This document shows positions 8,552-19,150 of a DNA stretch of 64,000 nucleotides, piece after piece. The position numbers and the translations under genes are program-made. The first letter of the stretch is position 1, and the number at the start of each line of letters is the position of its first letter. This DNA comes from Pseudomonas sp. S31. Its GTDB lineage: Bacteria > Pseudomonadota > Gammaproteobacteria > Pseudomonadales > Pseudomonadaceae. The notes under the pieces were generated by a model. That model was not told where the DNA came from. It saw only the letters and a program-made list of their open reading frames with translations, and made no database searches. The stretch spans positions 186,001-250,000 of the forward strand of contig NZ_JACVVE010000002.1 of NCBI RefSeq assembly GCF_016648105.1, in the 5' to 3' direction.

Positions 8552-10603
8552 TTACCCCAGCAGCGAAATATCGGCCACGCCCAGGAACAGGCCGCGCAGG
8601 CGGCTGAGCAGGGCATAACGGTTGGCGCGGACCTTGGCGTCCTCGGCGTTGACCATCACCGCCTCGAAGAAGGCGTCGACCGGGTCACGCAGGGCGGCCA
8701 GGCGTGCCAGCGATTCGCTGTACTGGCGAGCAGCGGCCATCGGTTGCACGGCCTGGTCGGCCTGCTGGATGGCCGAGTACAGGGAGAACTCGTTGGCATT
8801 GTCGAAGTACTTCGGCTCGACCTGGTCGGCGATGGCGCCTTCAGCCTTGCCCAGCAGGTTCGACACGCGCTTGTTCACCGCGGCCAGGGCTTCGGCTTCC
8901 GGCAGCTTGCGGAAGGCCTGCACGGCCTGCACGCGTTGGTCGAAGTCCAGGGCCGAGCCGGGTTTCAGGGCACGCACCGACAGGTAGGTGGCGACATCGA
9001 TGCCTTCGTCTTCGTAGCGCGCACGCAGGCGGTCGAAGATGAACTCCAGCACCTGCTCGGACAGGCCGGCGGCCTTGACCTTGGCGCCGAACTGCTTGAC
9101 CGCGAACTCGACCGCGGTGGTCAGGTCGAGGTCCAGCTGCTTCTCGATCAGGATGCGCAGCACGCCCAGGGCGGCGCGGCGCAGGGCATACGGGTCTTTG
9201 CTGCCGGTCGGCAGCATGCCGATACCGAAGATGCCGACCAGGGTGTCGAGCTTGTCGGCGATGGCCACGGCAGCACCGGTCAGGGTCTGCGGCAGTTCGG
9301 CACCGGCACCGCGCGGCATGTACTGCTCGTTCAGGGCCAGGGCGACGTCTTCCGGCTCACCGTCGTTGAGCGCGTAGTAGTAGCCGGCGACACCCTGCAT
9401 TTCAGGGAATTCGCCAACCATCTCGGTGGCCAGGTCGCACTTCGACAGCAGGCCGGCACGGCCGGCGCGCTGGGCGTCGCCACCGATCAGCGGGGCGATG
9501 AACGCGGCCAGCTTGGAAACGCGCTCGGCCTTGTCGTACACGGTACCCAGCTGCGCCTGGAACACCACGTTCTTGAGGCGTTCGTTGAAGGTTTCCAGCG
9601 GCTGCTTCTTGTCTTGCTTGAAGAAGAACTCGGCGTCGGTCAGGCGTGGTCGCACGACCTTCTCGTTACCCTGCACGATCTGCTTGGGGTCACGGCTCTC
9701 GACGTTGGCCACGGTGATGAAGCGCGGCAGCAGCTTGCCTTCGCTGTCCAGCAGGCAGAAGTACTTCTGGTTGTCCTGCATGGTGGTGATCAGGGCTTCC
9801 TGTGGCACTTCGAGGAAACGTTCCTCGAACGAGCACACCAGCGGCACCGGCCATTCGACCAGCGCGGTCACTTCGTCGAGCAGCGTCGGCGGCACGATGG
9901 CGCTGCCTTCCTGCTGCAGGGCCAGTTCGGCGGTGCGCTTGGCGATCAGCTCGCGGCGCTCGGCGAAGTCGGCCAGCACATAGGCCTTGCGCAGGTCTTC
10001 GACATAGTTGGCCGGGGTGCTGATGAGCACGTTTTCCGGGTGGTGGAAGCGGTGGCCACGGGACTCGCGGCCGGCCTTCTGCGAGAGGATGGTGCAGTCG
10101 ACAACCTGGTCGCCGAGCAGCATCACCAGCCACTGGGTCGGGCGCACGAACTCTTCACGGCTGGCCGCCCAGCGCATGCGCTTAGGGATAGGCAGGTCGT
10201 TGAGCGAGTCCTCGACGATGGTCGGCAGCAGGCTGGCGGTGGCCTTGCCCGGAATGTGCTGGGAGAAGCGCAGCTTGGCGCCGCTCTGGTCGATTTCCGA
10301 CAGCTCCACGCCGCACTTCTTGGCGAAGCCCAAGGCAGCCTGGGTCGGCTCGCCGTCTTTGAAGGCAGCCTGCATGGGCGGGCCGTCGATGTTGATGCTG
10401 CGGTCCGGCTGTTGCACGTCGAGCTGACGGATCAGCACCGCCAAGCGGCGCGGCGCGGCGTACACCTGCTTGCCGGTGTAGTTCAGGCCGGCGGCCTGCA
10501 GGCCTTTCTCGATGCCGGCCAGGAAGGCGTCGCCGAGGCTCGCCAGAGCCTTGGGTGGCAGCTCTTCGGTGCCCAGTTCTACCAGGAAATCTTGAGCACT
10601 CAT
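8552..10603 (-). CDS. glyS: glycine--tRNA ligase beta subunit
   Basis: A 683-residue protein, the normal size for the beta chain of the bacterial alpha2-beta2 glycyl-tRNA synthetase. It begins [20 protein letters not shown], the conserved N-terminus of GlyS, and ends with the DALR-like anticodon-binding region (residues about 580-680). It recognises tRNA-Gly, while the alpha subunit holds the catalytic core. The ATG overlaps the glyQ stop by four bases (ATGA), giving translational coupling and equal subunit output. Confidence 0.97.
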   Translation of the reverse strand: MSAQDFLVELGTEELPPKALASLGDAFLAGIEKGLQAAGLNYTGKQVYAAPRRLAVLIRQLDVQQPDRSINIDGPPMQAAFKDGEPTQAALGFAKKCGVELSEIDQSGAKLRFSQHIPGKATASLLPTIVEDSLNDLPIPKRMRWAASREEFVRPTQWLVMLLGDQVVDCTILSQKAGRESRGHRFHHPENVLISTPANYVEDLRKAYVLADFAERRELIAKRTAELALQQEGSAIVPPTLLDEVTALVEWPVPLVCSFEERFLEVPQEALITTMQDNQKYFCLLDSEGKLLPRFITVANVESRDPKQIVQGNEKVVRPRLTDAEFFFKQDKKQPLETFNERLKNVVFQAQLGTVYDKAERVSKLAAFIAPLIGGDAQRAGRAGLLSKCDLATEMVGEFPEMQGVAGYYYALNDGEPEDVALALNEQYMPRGAGAELPQTLTGAAVAIADKLDTLVGIFGIGMLPTGSKDPYALRRAALGVLRILIEKQLDLDLTTAVEFAVKQFGAKVKAAGLSEQVLEFIFDRLRARYEDEGIDVATYLSVRALKPGSALDFDQRVQAVQAFRKLPEAEALAAVNKRVSNLLGKAEGAIADQVEPKYFDNANEFSLYSAIQQADQAVQPMAAARQYSESLARLAALRDPVDAFFEAVMVNAEDAKVRANRYALLSRLRGLFLGVADISLLG

Positions 10604-11547
10604 TGTGCAGCCTCCAGCTTCGCCAACACTTCGTCACGCAATTCAGGGGTGGCCATCGGGAAGCCCAGGCGTGCGCGGGCTTGCAGATAGCTTTGCGCCA
10701 CGTCCCGGGCCAGGGTACGCACGCGCAGGATGTAGCGCTGGCGCTCGGTCACCGAGATGGCGCGGCGGGCATCGAGCAGGTTGAAGGTGTGCGACGCCTT
10801 CAGGACCATTTCATAGGTCGGCAGCGGCAGGTCGAGCTTGATCAGGCGATTGGCTTCGCTTTCGTAGAAGTCGAACAGCTCGAACAGCTTCTCGACGTTG
10901 GCGTGCTCGAAGTTGTAGGTCGACTGCTCCACTTCGTTCTGGTGGAACACGTCGCCATAGGTGACCTTGCCGAACGGGCCATCGGCCCAGACCAGGTCGT
11001 ACACCGAATCGACGCCCTGGATGTACATGGCCAGGCGTTCGAGGCCGTAGGTGATTTCACCCGTGACCGGGTAGCACTCGATGCCACCGACCTGCTGGAA
11101 GTAGGTGAACTGGGTGACTTCCATGCCGTTGAGCCAGATTTCCCAGCCCAGGCCCCAGGCGCCCAGGGTCGGCGACTCCCAGTTGTCTTCGACGAAGCGG
11201 ATGTCGTGGACCAGCGGATCCAGGCCGATGGCTTTCAGCGAGCCGAGGTACAGCTCCTGGAAGTTGGCCGGGTTCGGCTTGAGCACCACCTGGAACTGGT
11301 AGTAGTGCTGCAGGCGGTTGGGGTTTTCGCCATACCGGCCGTCGCCAGGGCGGCGGCTAGGCTGCACATAGGCGGCGTTCCACGTTTCCGGGCCGACGGC
11401 GCGCAGGAATGTCGCGGTATGGAAAGTGCCGGCGCCTACTTCCATATCGTAGGGCTGAAGCACCACACAACCTTGCTCGGCCCAGTAGTTCTGCAGGGCG
11501 AGGATCAGGTCTTGGAAGGTACGCACGGCTGGCGTAGGCTGGCTCAC
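10600..11547 (-). CDS. glyQ: glycine--tRNA ligase alpha subunit
   Basis: A 315-residue class II synthetase catalytic subunit, very close to the E. coli GlyQ pattern ([55 protein letters not shown]). I start it at the GTG at 11547, which is preceded by an AGGTGA ribosome site. Another GTG three codons upstream is in frame but overlaps that site. First gene of the minus-strand unit glyQ-glyS-gmhB-acyltransferase, divergent from tag. Confidence 0.96.
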   Translation of the reverse strand: MSQPTPAVRTFQDLILALQNYWAEQGCVVLQPYDMEVGAGTFHTATFLRAVGPETWNAAYVQPSRRPGDGRYGENPNRLQHYYQFQVVLKPNPANFQELYLGSLKAIGLDPLVHDIRFVEDNWESPTLGAWGLGWEIWLNGMEVTQFTYFQQVGGIECYPVTGEITYGLERLAMYIQGVDSVYDLVWADGPFGKVTYGDVFHQNEVEQSTYNFEHANVEKLFELFDFYESEANRLIKLDLPLPTYEMVLKASHTFNLLDARRAISVTERQRYILRVRTLARDVAQSYLQARARLGFPMATPELRDEVLAKLEAAQ

Positions 11548-11629
11548 GAAATTCACCTGTATCTGGGGATGCGGATGTAAAGAGCGGGAGTATAACCTGA
11601 TTCGCCTCGCCTCTACTCATTGGAGCCTT

Positions 11630-12181
11630 ATGCCACGCTGCTTTTGGTGTACCGACGATCCGTTGTACCAGGCCTACCACGACCAGGAATGGGGAACGCC
11701 ACAGCGTGACCCGGCGTTGCTGTTCGAGATGCTTTTGCTCGAAGGGCTCCAGGCTGGGCTGTCATGGATCACCGTATTGCGCAAACGCGAGCGCTATCGC
11801 GAGGTGCTGCATGGCTTCGATCCGCACGCGCTGGCGCGGATGAGCGACGAACGGATCGAAGAACTGATGCAGGATGCCGGGATCATCCGCAACCGCCTCA
11901 AACTCAAGGCGGCCCGGCGCAATGCCCTCGCCTGGCTGGCTGTGGATAACCCTGCCGAGTGGCTCTGGTCGTTCGTCGGCGGCGAGCCCAAGGTCAACCA
12001 CTTCAAGGGGCGCGGCGACGTGCCGGCGGTCACCGACGAAGCCAAGGCCATGAGCAAGGCCCTGCAGAAGGCCGGCTTCACCTTCGTCGGCCCGACCATC
12101 TGCTATGCCTTCATGCAGGCCACCGGAATGGTCATGGACCATACCATCGACTGTGATCGCTACGCCGCGCTGGCGCGCTGA
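11630..12181 (+). CDS. tag: DNA-3-methyladenine glycosylase I
   Basis: A 183-residue Tag enzyme that excises 3-methyladenine from alkylated DNA. The zinc-binding N-terminus (C4, with H17 in YHDQEWGTP) and the C-terminal TGMVMDHTIDCDRY segment carrying the remaining zinc ligands are intact. The recognition region around FEMLLLEGLQAGLSWITVLRKRE is typical. It is divergent from glyQ and is followed 41 bases later by an LpxL-type acyltransferase gene. Confidence 0.95.
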   Translation: MPRCFWCTDDPLYQAYHDQEWGTPQRDPALLFEMLLLEGLQAGLSWITVLRKRERYREVLHGFDPHALARMSDERIEELMQDAGIIRNRLKLKAARRNALAWLAVDNPAEWLWSFVGGEPKVNHFKGRGDVPAVTDEAKAMSKALQKAGFTFVGPTICYAFMQATGMVMDHTIDCDRYAALAR

Positions 12182-12222
12182 AAGGGTACAATGCGCGCCT
12201 TGCTGAAATAAGGAATCCGCCT

Positions 12223-13110
12223 GTGGAAAAGTTCAAGGGCGCCCTGATGGTCGGGGTGCTGCGTCTGTTTGCCAAGCTGCCCTGGGGCGCAGTGCAGCGC
12301 GTTGGCGCCGGCATCGGCTGGCTGATGTGGAAAGTCCCCAACGGCTCGCGCAACGTGGTGCGCATCAACCTGGCCAAGTGTTTCCCGGAGATGGATCCGG
12401 TCGCGCGTGAGCAACTGGTCGGCCGCGCGCTGAAAGACATCGGCAAGTCCTTCGTAGAAAGTGCCTGCGCCTGGATCTGGCCACCGCAGCGTTCCATCGA
12501 CCTGGTCAAGGAAGTGCACGGTCTGGAAGTGCTCGAGCAGGCCCTGGCCTCGGGCAAGGGCGTGGTCGGCATCACCAGCCACCTGGGCAACTGGGAAGTG
12601 CTCAACCACTTCTATTGCAACCAGTGCAAACCGATCATCTTCTACCGCCCGCCCAAGCTCAAGGCGGTCGATGACCTGCTGCGCGAGCAGCGTGTGCAGA
12701 TGGGCAACCGTGTGGCGCCTTCGACCAAGGAAGGCATTCTCAGCGTGATCAAGGAAGTGCGCCGGGGCGGCCAGGTGGGCATTCCCGCCGATCCGGAGCC
12801 AGCGGAGTCGGCCGGGGTATTCGTGCCGTTCCTCGGCACTCAGGCGCTGACCAGCAAGTTCGTGCCGAACATGCTGGCTGGCGGCAAGGCGGTGGGGGTG
12901 TTCCTGCATGCCCTGCGGCTGGAGGATGGCTCGGGCTTCAAGGTATTCCTGGAAGCTGCGCCGGAAGAGATGTACAGCACCGATGTGAACGTGTCGGCGG
13001 CGGCCATGAGCAAGGTGGTCGAGCGTTATGTGCGTGAGTATCCGAGCCAGTACATGTGGAGCATGAAGCGTTTCAAGAAGCGTCCGGCTGGCGAGCCGCG
13101 TTGGTATTGA
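12223..13110 (+). CDS. htrB: lipid A acyltransferase (LpxL/HtrB family)
   Basis: A 295-residue inner-membrane acyltransferase of the LpxL/LpxM superfamily. The catalytic H-x4-E motif (SHLGNWEVL, near residues 120-130) and the downstream glycine/proline-rich GIPADPEP element are visible. It adds a secondary acyl chain to lipid A. The start is a GTG with AAGGA about ten bases upstream. In P. aeruginosa the positional homologue next to tag is HtrB1, which acylates the 2-position chain; this is inferred here from context. A long REP inverted repeat follows. Confidence 0.9.
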   Translation: MEKFKGALMVGVLRLFAKLPWGAVQRVGAGIGWLMWKVPNGSRNVVRINLAKCFPEMDPVAREQLVGRALKDIGKSFVESACAWIWPPQRSIDLVKEVHGLEVLEQALASGKGVVGITSHLGNWEVLNHFYCNQCKPIIFYRPPKLKAVDDLLREQRVQMGNRVAPSTKEGILSVIKEVRRGGQVGIPADPEPAESAGVFVPFLGTQALTSKFVPNMLAGGKAVGVFLHALRLEDGSGFKVFLEAAPEEMYSTDVNVSAAAMSKVVERYVREYPSQYMWSMKRFKKRPAGEPRWY

Positions 13111-13159
13111 AGTTACCCGTAGCAGGCCGCACAGATTACCCTCTGATCAGCCTCTGACC

Positions 13160-13261
13160 TGTAGGAGCGGGTTTATCGGGGCGCCGAACCGCCGCGAATG
13201 CGATTGTGGATTCAACGACGCATTCGCGGCGGTTCGGCGCCCCGATAAACCCGCTCCTACA
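13160..13261. repeat. long REP inverted repeat (GGGGCGCCGAACC variant)
   Basis: Two arms of about 42 bases, each beginning at an outer TGTAGGAGCGGGTTTATCGG and ending at GCGAATGCG, facing each other across an 18-base spacer. It occupies most of the spacer between the lipid A acyltransferase and the convergent TPR gene and could end transcription from both sides. The middle of each arm differs from the commoner TTTACCCGCGAA version. Confidence 0.92.
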
Positions 13262-13273
13262 TGGGGAGTTGCG

Positions 13274-13588
13274 TCAACCTGATGTCTTGTTGAGCTTCTT
13301 CAGGAACACGGTCATCTCTTTCTCGGCCTGCTTGTCACCATGGGCCTGCGCCGCCACGATCCCATCCTCCCAGGCCTTGCGTGCCGCCGCCAGGTCGCCG
13401 ACCAGCTGATAGGCCTTGCCCAGCAGCTTCCACGCCGCGGAGTACTTCGGGTCCTGCTCCACACAGCGCGCCAAGTGCAGCGCCGCCTCGGCGCCGTTGC
13501 CCTCGTCCAGCCAGGCCTTGCCCAGGCCGAACCTCAGCAGTGGGTTATCCACACCCTTGGCCAGCATCTTCTCCAGCGATTCGCGCAT
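13274..13588 (-). CDS. small tetratricopeptide-repeat protein
   Basis: A 104-residue soluble protein containing two to three TPR units (FGLGKAWLDEGNGAEAALHL and WKLLGKAYQLVGDLAAARKA are clear helix pairs). It has no signal peptide or catalytic motif. TPR proteins mediate protein contacts; no partner is indicated. It starts 11 bases after the trkA stop and is the last gene of the def/fmt/rsmB/trkA group. Confidence 0.88.
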   Translation of the reverse strand: MRESLEKMLAKGVDNPLLRFGLGKAWLDEGNGAEAALHLARCVEQDPKYSAAWKLLGKAYQLVGDLAAARKAWEDGIVAAQAHGDKQAEKEMTVFLKKLNKTSG

Positions 13589-13599
13589 GCGGTCTTCTC

Positions 13600-14973
13600 C
13601 TAGAAGAAACTCAAGCCGACGTGGAACAGCTTCTCCACGTCGCGGATATGCTTCTTGTCCACAACGAACAGGATCACGTGGTCACCCGACTCGATCACCG
13701 TGTCGTCGTGGGCGATCAGCACTTCCTCGTCGCGGATGATAGCCCCGATGGTGGTGCCTGGCGGCAACGAGATGTCCTCGATGGCCTTGCCCACCACCTT
13801 GCTCGACTTCGCGTCGCCATGCGCCACCGCCTCGATGGCCTCGGCCGCGCCACGGCGCAGCGAGTGCACGCTGACGATGTCGCCACGGCGTACGTGGGCG
13901 AGCAAGGTGCCGATGGTGGCCAGCTGCGGGCTGATGGCGATGTCGATCTCGCCGCCCTGCACCAGGTCGACATAGGCCGGGTTGTTGATGATGGTCATCA
14001 CCTTGCGCGCGCCCAGGCGCTTGGCCAGCAACGACGACATGATGTTGGCCTCGTCGTCGTTGGTCAGGGCCAGGAAGATGTCGGCATCGGAGATGTTCTC
14101 TTCGAGCATCAGGTCCTTGTCCGATGCGCTGCCCTGCAGCACCACGGTGCTCTCCAAGGTATCGGACAGGTAGCGGCAACGCGCCGGGCTCATCTCGATG
14201 ATCTTCACCTGGTAGCGGCTTTCGATGGCCTCGGCCAGGCGTTCGCCGATCTGTCCGCCGCCGGCGATGACCACGCGCTTGTTGGTCTCGTCGATGCGCC
14301 GCAGTTCGCCCATGACCGCGCGGATGTCCTTGCGCGCGGCGATGAAGAACACTTCGTCGTCGGCTTCGATCAACGTGTCGCCACGTGGGGTGATCGGCCG
14401 GTCGCGGCGGAAGATCGCCGCCACGCGGGTATCGACGTTGGGCATGTGGGCGCGGATCTGGCGCAATTGCTGGCCGACCAGCGGGCCGCCGTAGTAGGCC
14501 TTGACCGCCACCAACTGGGCTTTGCCCTCGGCGAAGTCGATCACCTGCAGCGAGCCTGGGTGCTCGATCAGGCGCTTGATGTAGTTGGTCACCACCTGCT
14601 CGGGGCTGATCAGCACGTCCACCGGGATGTGTTCGTTGTCGAACAGCTCTTCGCGGCTGAGGTAGGACGATTCGCGCACCCGGGCAATCTTGGTCGGGGT
14701 GTGGAACAACGAATAGGCGACCTGGCAGGCCACCATGTTGGTCTCGTCGCTGTTGGTCACCGCCACCAGCATGTCGGCGTCGTCGGCACCGGCCTGGCGC
14801 AGCACCGTGGGCAGCGAGCCGCGGCCCTGGACGGTGCGGATGTCGAGGCGGTCGCCGAGGTCGCGCAGGCGGTCGCCGTCGGTGTCGACCACGGTGATGT
14901 CGTTGGCTTCGCTCGCCAGGTGTTCGGCCAGCGTCCCGCCGACCTGCCCTGCGCCGAGGATGATGATCTTCAT
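13600..14973 (-). CDS. trkA: Trk system potassium uptake regulatory NAD-binding protein
   Basis: A 457-residue cytoplasmic gating subunit of the Trk/Ktr potassium channel. It has two tandem RCK modules: an N-terminal Rossmann motif [15 protein letters not shown] at residues 4-18 and a second [16 protein letters not shown] near residues 235-250, each followed by an RCK-C domain. NAD(H) binding regulates TrkH/TrkG. It lies between rsmB and the TPR gene, with 23-base and 11-base gaps. The membrane partner is not in this window. Confidence 0.96.
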   Translation of the reverse strand: MKIIILGAGQVGGTLAEHLASEANDITVVDTDGDRLRDLGDRLDIRTVQGRGSLPTVLRQAGADDADMLVAVTNSDETNMVACQVAYSLFHTPTKIARVRESSYLSREELFDNEHIPVDVLISPEQVVTNYIKRLIEHPGSLQVIDFAEGKAQLVAVKAYYGGPLVGQQLRQIRAHMPNVDTRVAAIFRRDRPITPRGDTLIEADDEVFFIAARKDIRAVMGELRRIDETNKRVVIAGGGQIGERLAEAIESRYQVKIIEMSPARCRYLSDTLESTVVLQGSASDKDLMLEENISDADIFLALTNDDEANIMSSLLAKRLGARKVMTIINNPAYVDLVQGGEIDIAISPQLATIGTLLAHVRRGDIVSVHSLRRGAAEAIEAVAHGDAKSSKVVGKAIEDISLPPGTTIGAIIRDEEVLIAHDDTVIESGDHVILFVVDKKHIRDVEKLFHVGLSFF

Positions 14974-14996
14974 CCGCTACTCCCTACCCTTGGTTC

Positions 14997-16307
14997 TTAC
15001 CCGCGCGAAGCGGCGATCTTGATCAGCTTGGCATAGTAGAAGCCGTCGTGGCCGCCTTCCTGGGCCAGCAACTGGCGGCCGTGGGGCTGGCGCAGGCCTG
15101 CCTCGGTGGCCAGGTCCAGCTCACGGGCGCCTGGGGTGCGGGCGAGGAAGGCTTCGATCACTTCGGTGTTCTCGGTCGGCAGGCTGGAGCAGGTGGCGTA
15201 CAGCAGCATGCCGCCCACTTCCAGGGTCGGCCACAACGCGTCGAGCAACTCGCCCTGCAGCGCGGCCAGGGCCGGGATGTCGTCGGCCTGGCGAGTCAGC
15301 TTGATGTCCGGGTGGCGACGGATCACGCCGGTGGCTGAGCATGGCGCGTCGAGCAGGATGCGCTGGAACGGTTTGCCATCCCACCAGCTGGCGGTGTCGC
15401 GGGCGTCGCAGGCGATCAGCTCGGCGTCCAGCTGCAGGCGGTCGAGGTTTTCGCGCACCCGGGTCAGGCGCTTGGCCTCGAGGTCGATGGCGGTCATGTG
15501 GGCCAGGCCGGGTTCGGCCTCGAGCAGATGGCAGGTCTTGCCGCCCGGTGCGCAGCAGGCGTCGAGCACGCGCTGACCGGGGGCCAGCTCGAGCAGGTCG
15601 GCCGACAGCTGCGCGGCTTCGTCCTGCACGCTGACCCAGCCTTCGGCGAAGCCTGGCAGGCCGCGTACGTCGCAGGCTTCGGCCAGCACGATACCGTCAC
15701 GGCTGTATTGGCAGGCGCTGGCGCCGACGCCCGCTTCGGCCAGCAACGCCAGGTAGGCGTCACGGCTGTGGTGTCGGCGGTTGACCCGCAAGATCATCGG
15801 TGGGTGGGCGTTGTTGGCGGCGCAGATCGCTTCCCATTGCTCCGGCCAGAACGCCTTCAGCGCCTTCTGCAGCCATCGCGGGTGCGCAGTGCGTACCACC
15901 GGGTCGCGCTCCATGCCGGCGAGCAGTGCCTCGCCTTCGCGCTGGGCGCGGCGCAGCACGGCATTGAGCAGGCCCTTGGCCCAGGGCTTCTTCAGCTTGT
16001 CGGCGCAGCCGACGGTCTCGCCGATGGCGGCGTGGGCCGGAATACGCGTGTAGAACAGCTGGTAAAGGCCGACCAGCAACAGCGCCTGCACATCGGCATC
16101 CGCAGCCTTGAATGGCTTCTGCAGCAGTTGCGCGGCCAGCAGGTCGAGGCGTGGCTGCCAGCGGGCGGTGCCGAAGGCCAGGTCCTGGGTCAGGCCGCGG
16201 TCGCGCTCGTCGACCTTGTCCAACTGCGCCGGCAGCGAGCTGTTCAGCGAGGCCTTGCCGCTGAGCACGGCAGCCAGCGCGCGGGCGGCGGCGAGGCGTG
16301 GGTTCAT
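14997..16307 (-). CDS. rsmB: 16S rRNA (cytosine-967-C5)-methyltransferase
   Basis: A 436-residue enzyme. An N-terminal NusB-like RNA-binding domain (residues about 5-130) is followed by a SAM-dependent Rossmann methyltransferase domain with [17 protein letters not shown]. The two m5C cysteines are in [17 protein letters not shown] and [14 protein letters not shown]. The start is the ATG at 16307, which overlaps the fmt stop by four bases; longer upstream frames read through fmt and are not real. It methylates C967 of 16S rRNA. Confidence 0.95.
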   Translation of the reverse strand: MNPRLAAARALAAVLSGKASLNSSLPAQLDKVDERDRGLTQDLAFGTARWQPRLDLLAAQLLQKPFKAADADVQALLLVGLYQLFYTRIPAHAAIGETVGCADKLKKPWAKGLLNAVLRRAQREGEALLAGMERDPVVRTAHPRWLQKALKAFWPEQWEAICAANNAHPPMILRVNRRHHSRDAYLALLAEAGVGASACQYSRDGIVLAEACDVRGLPGFAEGWVSVQDEAAQLSADLLELAPGQRVLDACCAPGGKTCHLLEAEPGLAHMTAIDLEAKRLTRVRENLDRLQLDAELIACDARDTASWWDGKPFQRILLDAPCSATGVIRRHPDIKLTRQADDIPALAALQGELLDALWPTLEVGGMLLYATCSSLPTENTEVIEAFLARTPGARELDLATEAGLRQPHGRQLLAQEGGHDGFYYAKLIKIAASRG

Positions 16308-17236
16308 TGGCCGAGTACCTTGCCGGCGGCGAATTTCTCGCGGCGGCTGTTGAACAGGTCGCTGAAGTTCAGCGCCTTGCCGCCGGGCAGTTGCAGGCGG
16401 GTCAGGCTCAGGGCCTGCTCGCTGCAGGCGACCACCAGGCCGTCCTTGCTGGCCGAGAGGATCTCGCCGGGGGCGCCCTGGCCTGTGGACACGTTGGCGG
16501 CCAGCACCTTGACGCTTTCGCCGTCGAGGGTGCTGTGGCACACCGGCCATGGGTTGAAGGCACGGATCAGGCGCTCCAGTTCGACAGCGGGGCGGCTCCA
16601 GTCGATGCGTGCCTCGTCCTTGTTCAGCTTGTGTGCATAAGTGGCCAGGGCATCGTCCTGCACTTCACCGTGCAGCGAACCGTCCGCCAGGCCGGCGATA
16701 GCCTGGACGACAGCCGGCGGGCCCATTTCGGCGAGGCGGTCGTGCAGGCTGCCGCCGGTGTCCTCGGCGCTGATCGGGGTAACCACCTTGAGCAGCATGG
16801 GGCCGGTGTCCAGGCCCGCCTCCATGCGCATCACGGTCACGCCGCTCTCGGCGTCGCCGGCTTCGACGGCGCGTTGGATCGGCGCCGCGCCGCGCCAGCG
16901 GGGCAGCAGCGAAGCGTGGCTGTTGATGCAGCCCAGGCGCGGGATGTCGAGCACCGCCTGGGGCAGGATCAGGCCGTAGGCGACAACCACCATGAGGTCG
17001 GGCTTGAGCGCGGCGAGTTCGGCTTGCGCCTCTTCATTGCGCAGCGTCGGTGGCTGCAACACCGGAATGTCATGGGCCACGGCCAATTGCTTGACCGGGC
17101 TCGGCATGAGCTTCTGGCCACGGCCGGCGGGGCGGTCGGGCTGGGTGTAGACCGCCACGATCTCGTAGGGGCTGTCGAGCAGGGCCTTGAGGTGTTCGGC
17201 GGCAAACTCGGGAGTGCCTGCAAAGACGATGCGCAT
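16304..17236 (-). CDS. fmt: methionyl-tRNA formyltransferase
   Basis: A 310-residue enzyme that formylates initiator Met-tRNA using 10-formyl-THF. Begins [19 protein letters not shown]. The catalytic block with [17 protein letters not shown] and the downstream [17 protein letters not shown] are conserved, and a C-terminal tRNA-binding domain follows. It lies 60 bases after def, separated from it by a terminator-like hairpin, and is coupled to rsmB by an ATGA overlap. Confidence 0.97.
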   Translation of the reverse strand: MRIVFAGTPEFAAEHLKALLDSPYEIVAVYTQPDRPAGRGQKLMPSPVKQLAVAHDIPVLQPPTLRNEEAQAELAALKPDLMVVVAYGLILPQAVLDIPRLGCINSHASLLPRWRGAAPIQRAVEAGDAESGVTVMRMEAGLDTGPMLLKVVTPISAEDTGGSLHDRLAEMGPPAVVQAIAGLADGSLHGEVQDDALATYAHKLNKDEARIDWSRPAVELERLIRAFNPWPVCHSTLDGESVKVLAANVSTGQGAPGEILSASKDGLVVACSEQALSLTRLQLPGGKALNFSDLFNSRREKFAAGKVLGQ

Positions 17237-17250
17237 GGAGTTCTCGCTTC

Positions 17251-17282
17251 AAAAAAGAAAAAGGCTTGCCGGAGCAAGCCTT
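17251..17282 (-). terminator. Rho-independent terminator between def and fmt
   Basis: On the minus strand a nine-base stem, AAGGCTTGC paired with GCAAGCCTT, is followed directly by a T-rich tract (CTTTTTCTTTTTT). It sits in the 60-base def-fmt spacer, so part of the def transcript probably ends before fmt, or fmt has its own promoter. Confidence 0.8.
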
Positions 17283-17296
17283 CTGGCAGGTGGGGA

Positions 17297-17803
17297 TCAG
17301 GCTTGCTGGCGGTGCTGCTTTTCCAGCTTCTTCTTGATCCGGTCGCGCTTGAGCTGCGACAGGTAGTCGACGAACAGCTTGCCGTTGAGGTGGTCGAACT
17401 CGTGCTGCACGCAAACCGCCAGCAGGCCCTCGCATTCCAGCTCGTACGGCTTGCCATCGCGGTCCTGGGCCTTGACCCGGACCCGCAGCGGGCGGTCGAC
17501 GTTCTCGTAGAAGCCCGGTACCGACAGGCAGCCTTCCTGGTACTGGCCCATGTCGTGGGTCAGCTCCTCGACCGTGGGGTTGATGAAAACCCGCGGTTCA
17601 CTGCGGTCTTCGCTGAGGTCCATGACCACGACCTGCTTGTGCACGTTGACCTGGGTGGCGGCCAGGCCGATGCCGGGGGCTTCGTACATGGTTTCAAACA
17701 TGTCGTCGATCAGCTGGCGCAGGGCGTCGTCGAACTCCGTCACCGGTTTGGCGATGGTGCGCAGGCGCGGGTCCGGGAATTCGAGAATGTTCAAAATGGC
17801 CAT
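17297..17803 (-). CDS. def: peptide deformylase
   Basis: A 168-residue iron/zinc peptide deformylase that removes the N-formyl group from nascent proteins. All three family motifs are present: GIGLAATQV at residues 44-52, EGCLSVPG with metal ligand C92, and QHEFDHLNG with H134, E135 and H138. First gene of the def/fmt/rsmB/trkA cluster. It is divergent from dprA across 206 bases that contain a perfect DnaA box (17956-17964). Confidence 0.97.
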   Translation of the reverse strand: MAILNILEFPDPRLRTIAKPVTEFDDALRQLIDDMFETMYEAPGIGLAATQVNVHKQVVVMDLSEDRSEPRVFINPTVEELTHDMGQYQEGCLSVPGFYENVDRPLRVRVKAQDRDGKPYELECEGLLAVCVQHEFDHLNGKLFVDYLSQLKRDRIKKKLEKQHRQQA

Positions 17804-18009
17804 AGGGTCAGGCAGTCACTGTGCGTTCGGTTGAAAACTGAACACACATAATAAAGGGAATCGAGCATTTCGGCACCTGGCAAGCTCGACTAGGGTGTCT
17901 ATGGACCTGATAGCTGCCAATCCATGGACAGCTTTTCAAACTGTTACCCACAAAGTTATCCACAGCTTGTGCCACGTCGATGGCCCTGTTTCGATCAAGG
18001 ATGATCCCT

Positions 18010-19107
18010 ATGCCGACTCACCGTTCGTCGCCTTGTCCGCCTGCCGAACTGGAGGCGCGTTTGCGCCTGCATCAGTTGCCGGAGGTGGGATTGCGTCGCT
18101 TTCATAGCTTGTTGCAGGCTTTCGGCAGTGCTTCGTCGGCACTCAGTGCGCCGGCCACTGCCTGGCGCGTGCTGGGGCTGCCACAGGCGGCCATCGATGC
18201 CCGGCGCAGCCCTGAAGTGCGCGACGGCGCCCTGGCCGCAATGGCCTGGCTAGAGCGCCCGGGCCAGCATTTGCTGATGTGGGACAGCCCTGGCTACCCT
18301 GCCCTTCTGGCGGAAATCGACGACCCGCCGCCGCTGCTTTTCGTCGCCGGCGATCCCGCCCTGCTCGAGCGCCCGCAACTGGCCATCGTGGGCAGCAGGC
18401 GTGCTTCACCCACTGCGTTGGACACCGCCAAGGCATTCTCCCGTGCCCTCGCCCAAGCCGGTTTCACCATCACCAGCGGCCTGGCCCTGGGCATCGACGG
18501 CGCCGCTCATCGGGCCGCGTTGCAGGCGGGTGGTAGCACGATCGGGGTGCTCGGCACCGGCTTGCAAAAACTTTATCCACAGCGCCACCTTGACCTGGCC
18601 AAGGCAATGATCGGTAACGGCGGCGCGCTGGTTTCGGAGTATCCGTTGGTCGCCGGGCCACTCCCCGGCAATTTCCCCCGGCGCAATCGCATCATCAGCG
18701 GCCTGTCGCTGGGCGTGCTGGTGGTGGAGGCGAGCCTGGCCAGCGGTTCGCTGATCACCGCCCGCTTGGCCGCCGAGCAGGGTCGCGAGGTGTACGCCCT
18801 GCCCGGCTCGATCCATCACCCGGGGGCCAAGGGCTGCCACCAGCTGATTCGCGATGGCGCGCTGCTGGTGGAAAGCGTGGGGCAGATTCTTGAAAGCCTG
18901 CGCGGATGGCAGAATCTGCCGCCGGCGGTTGTGGCCAAACCTGTGCATCCCCTGCTTGCCCTGCTGCATGCCGCGCCACAGACTAGCGAGCACCTGGCCT
19001 ACTGCAGCGATCAGCCACTGGCCGAGGTGCTGGCGCAGTTGACCGAGCTGGAGCTCGAAGGCCGGGTCAGCAATGTCGCCGGGCGTTGGTTTGCCCGCGT
19101 CGGCTAA
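18010..19107 (+). CDS. dprA: DNA-processing protein DprA (Smf)
   Basis: A 365-residue protein. A small N-terminal helical (SAM-like) region precedes the Rossmann-fold DprA domain ([19 protein letters not shown], then [18 protein letters not shown], and [20 protein letters not shown]). A short winged-helix domain closes the C-terminus. DprA loads RecA onto incoming single-stranded DNA in transformation and is conserved even in species not known to be competent. ATG 18010 has AAGG nine bases upstream; the ATG at 18001 abuts that site and is unlikely. It is followed by tsaC. Confidence 0.94.
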   Translation: MPTHRSSPCPPAELEARLRLHQLPEVGLRRFHSLLQAFGSASSALSAPATAWRVLGLPQAAIDARRSPEVRDGALAAMAWLERPGQHLLMWDSPGYPALLAEIDDPPPLLFVAGDPALLERPQLAIVGSRRASPTALDTAKAFSRALAQAGFTITSGLALGIDGAAHRAALQAGGSTIGVLGTGLQKLYPQRHLDLAKAMIGNGGALVSEYPLVAGPLPGNFPRRNRIISGLSLGVLVVEASLASGSLITARLAAEQGREVYALPGSIHHPGAKGCHQLIRDGALLVESVGQILESLRGWQNLPPAVVAKPVHPLLALLHAAPQTSEHLAYCSDQPLAEVLAQLTELELEGRVSNVAGRWFARVG

Positions 19108-19150
19108 GTACACTGCGCTCAAGCAAGGTTTACAGGTGGAGAGACACAAC

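Noticed and set aside
8129..10690. Open frame of 853 codons antisense to glyS
   Set aside because: glyS is certain on the opposite strand; long shadow frames are normal in high-GC coding DNA, and the translation has no family features.
13381..15036. Open frame of 551 codons antisense to trkA and the TPR gene
   Set aside because: trkA has clear motifs on the other strand; no start context or homology.
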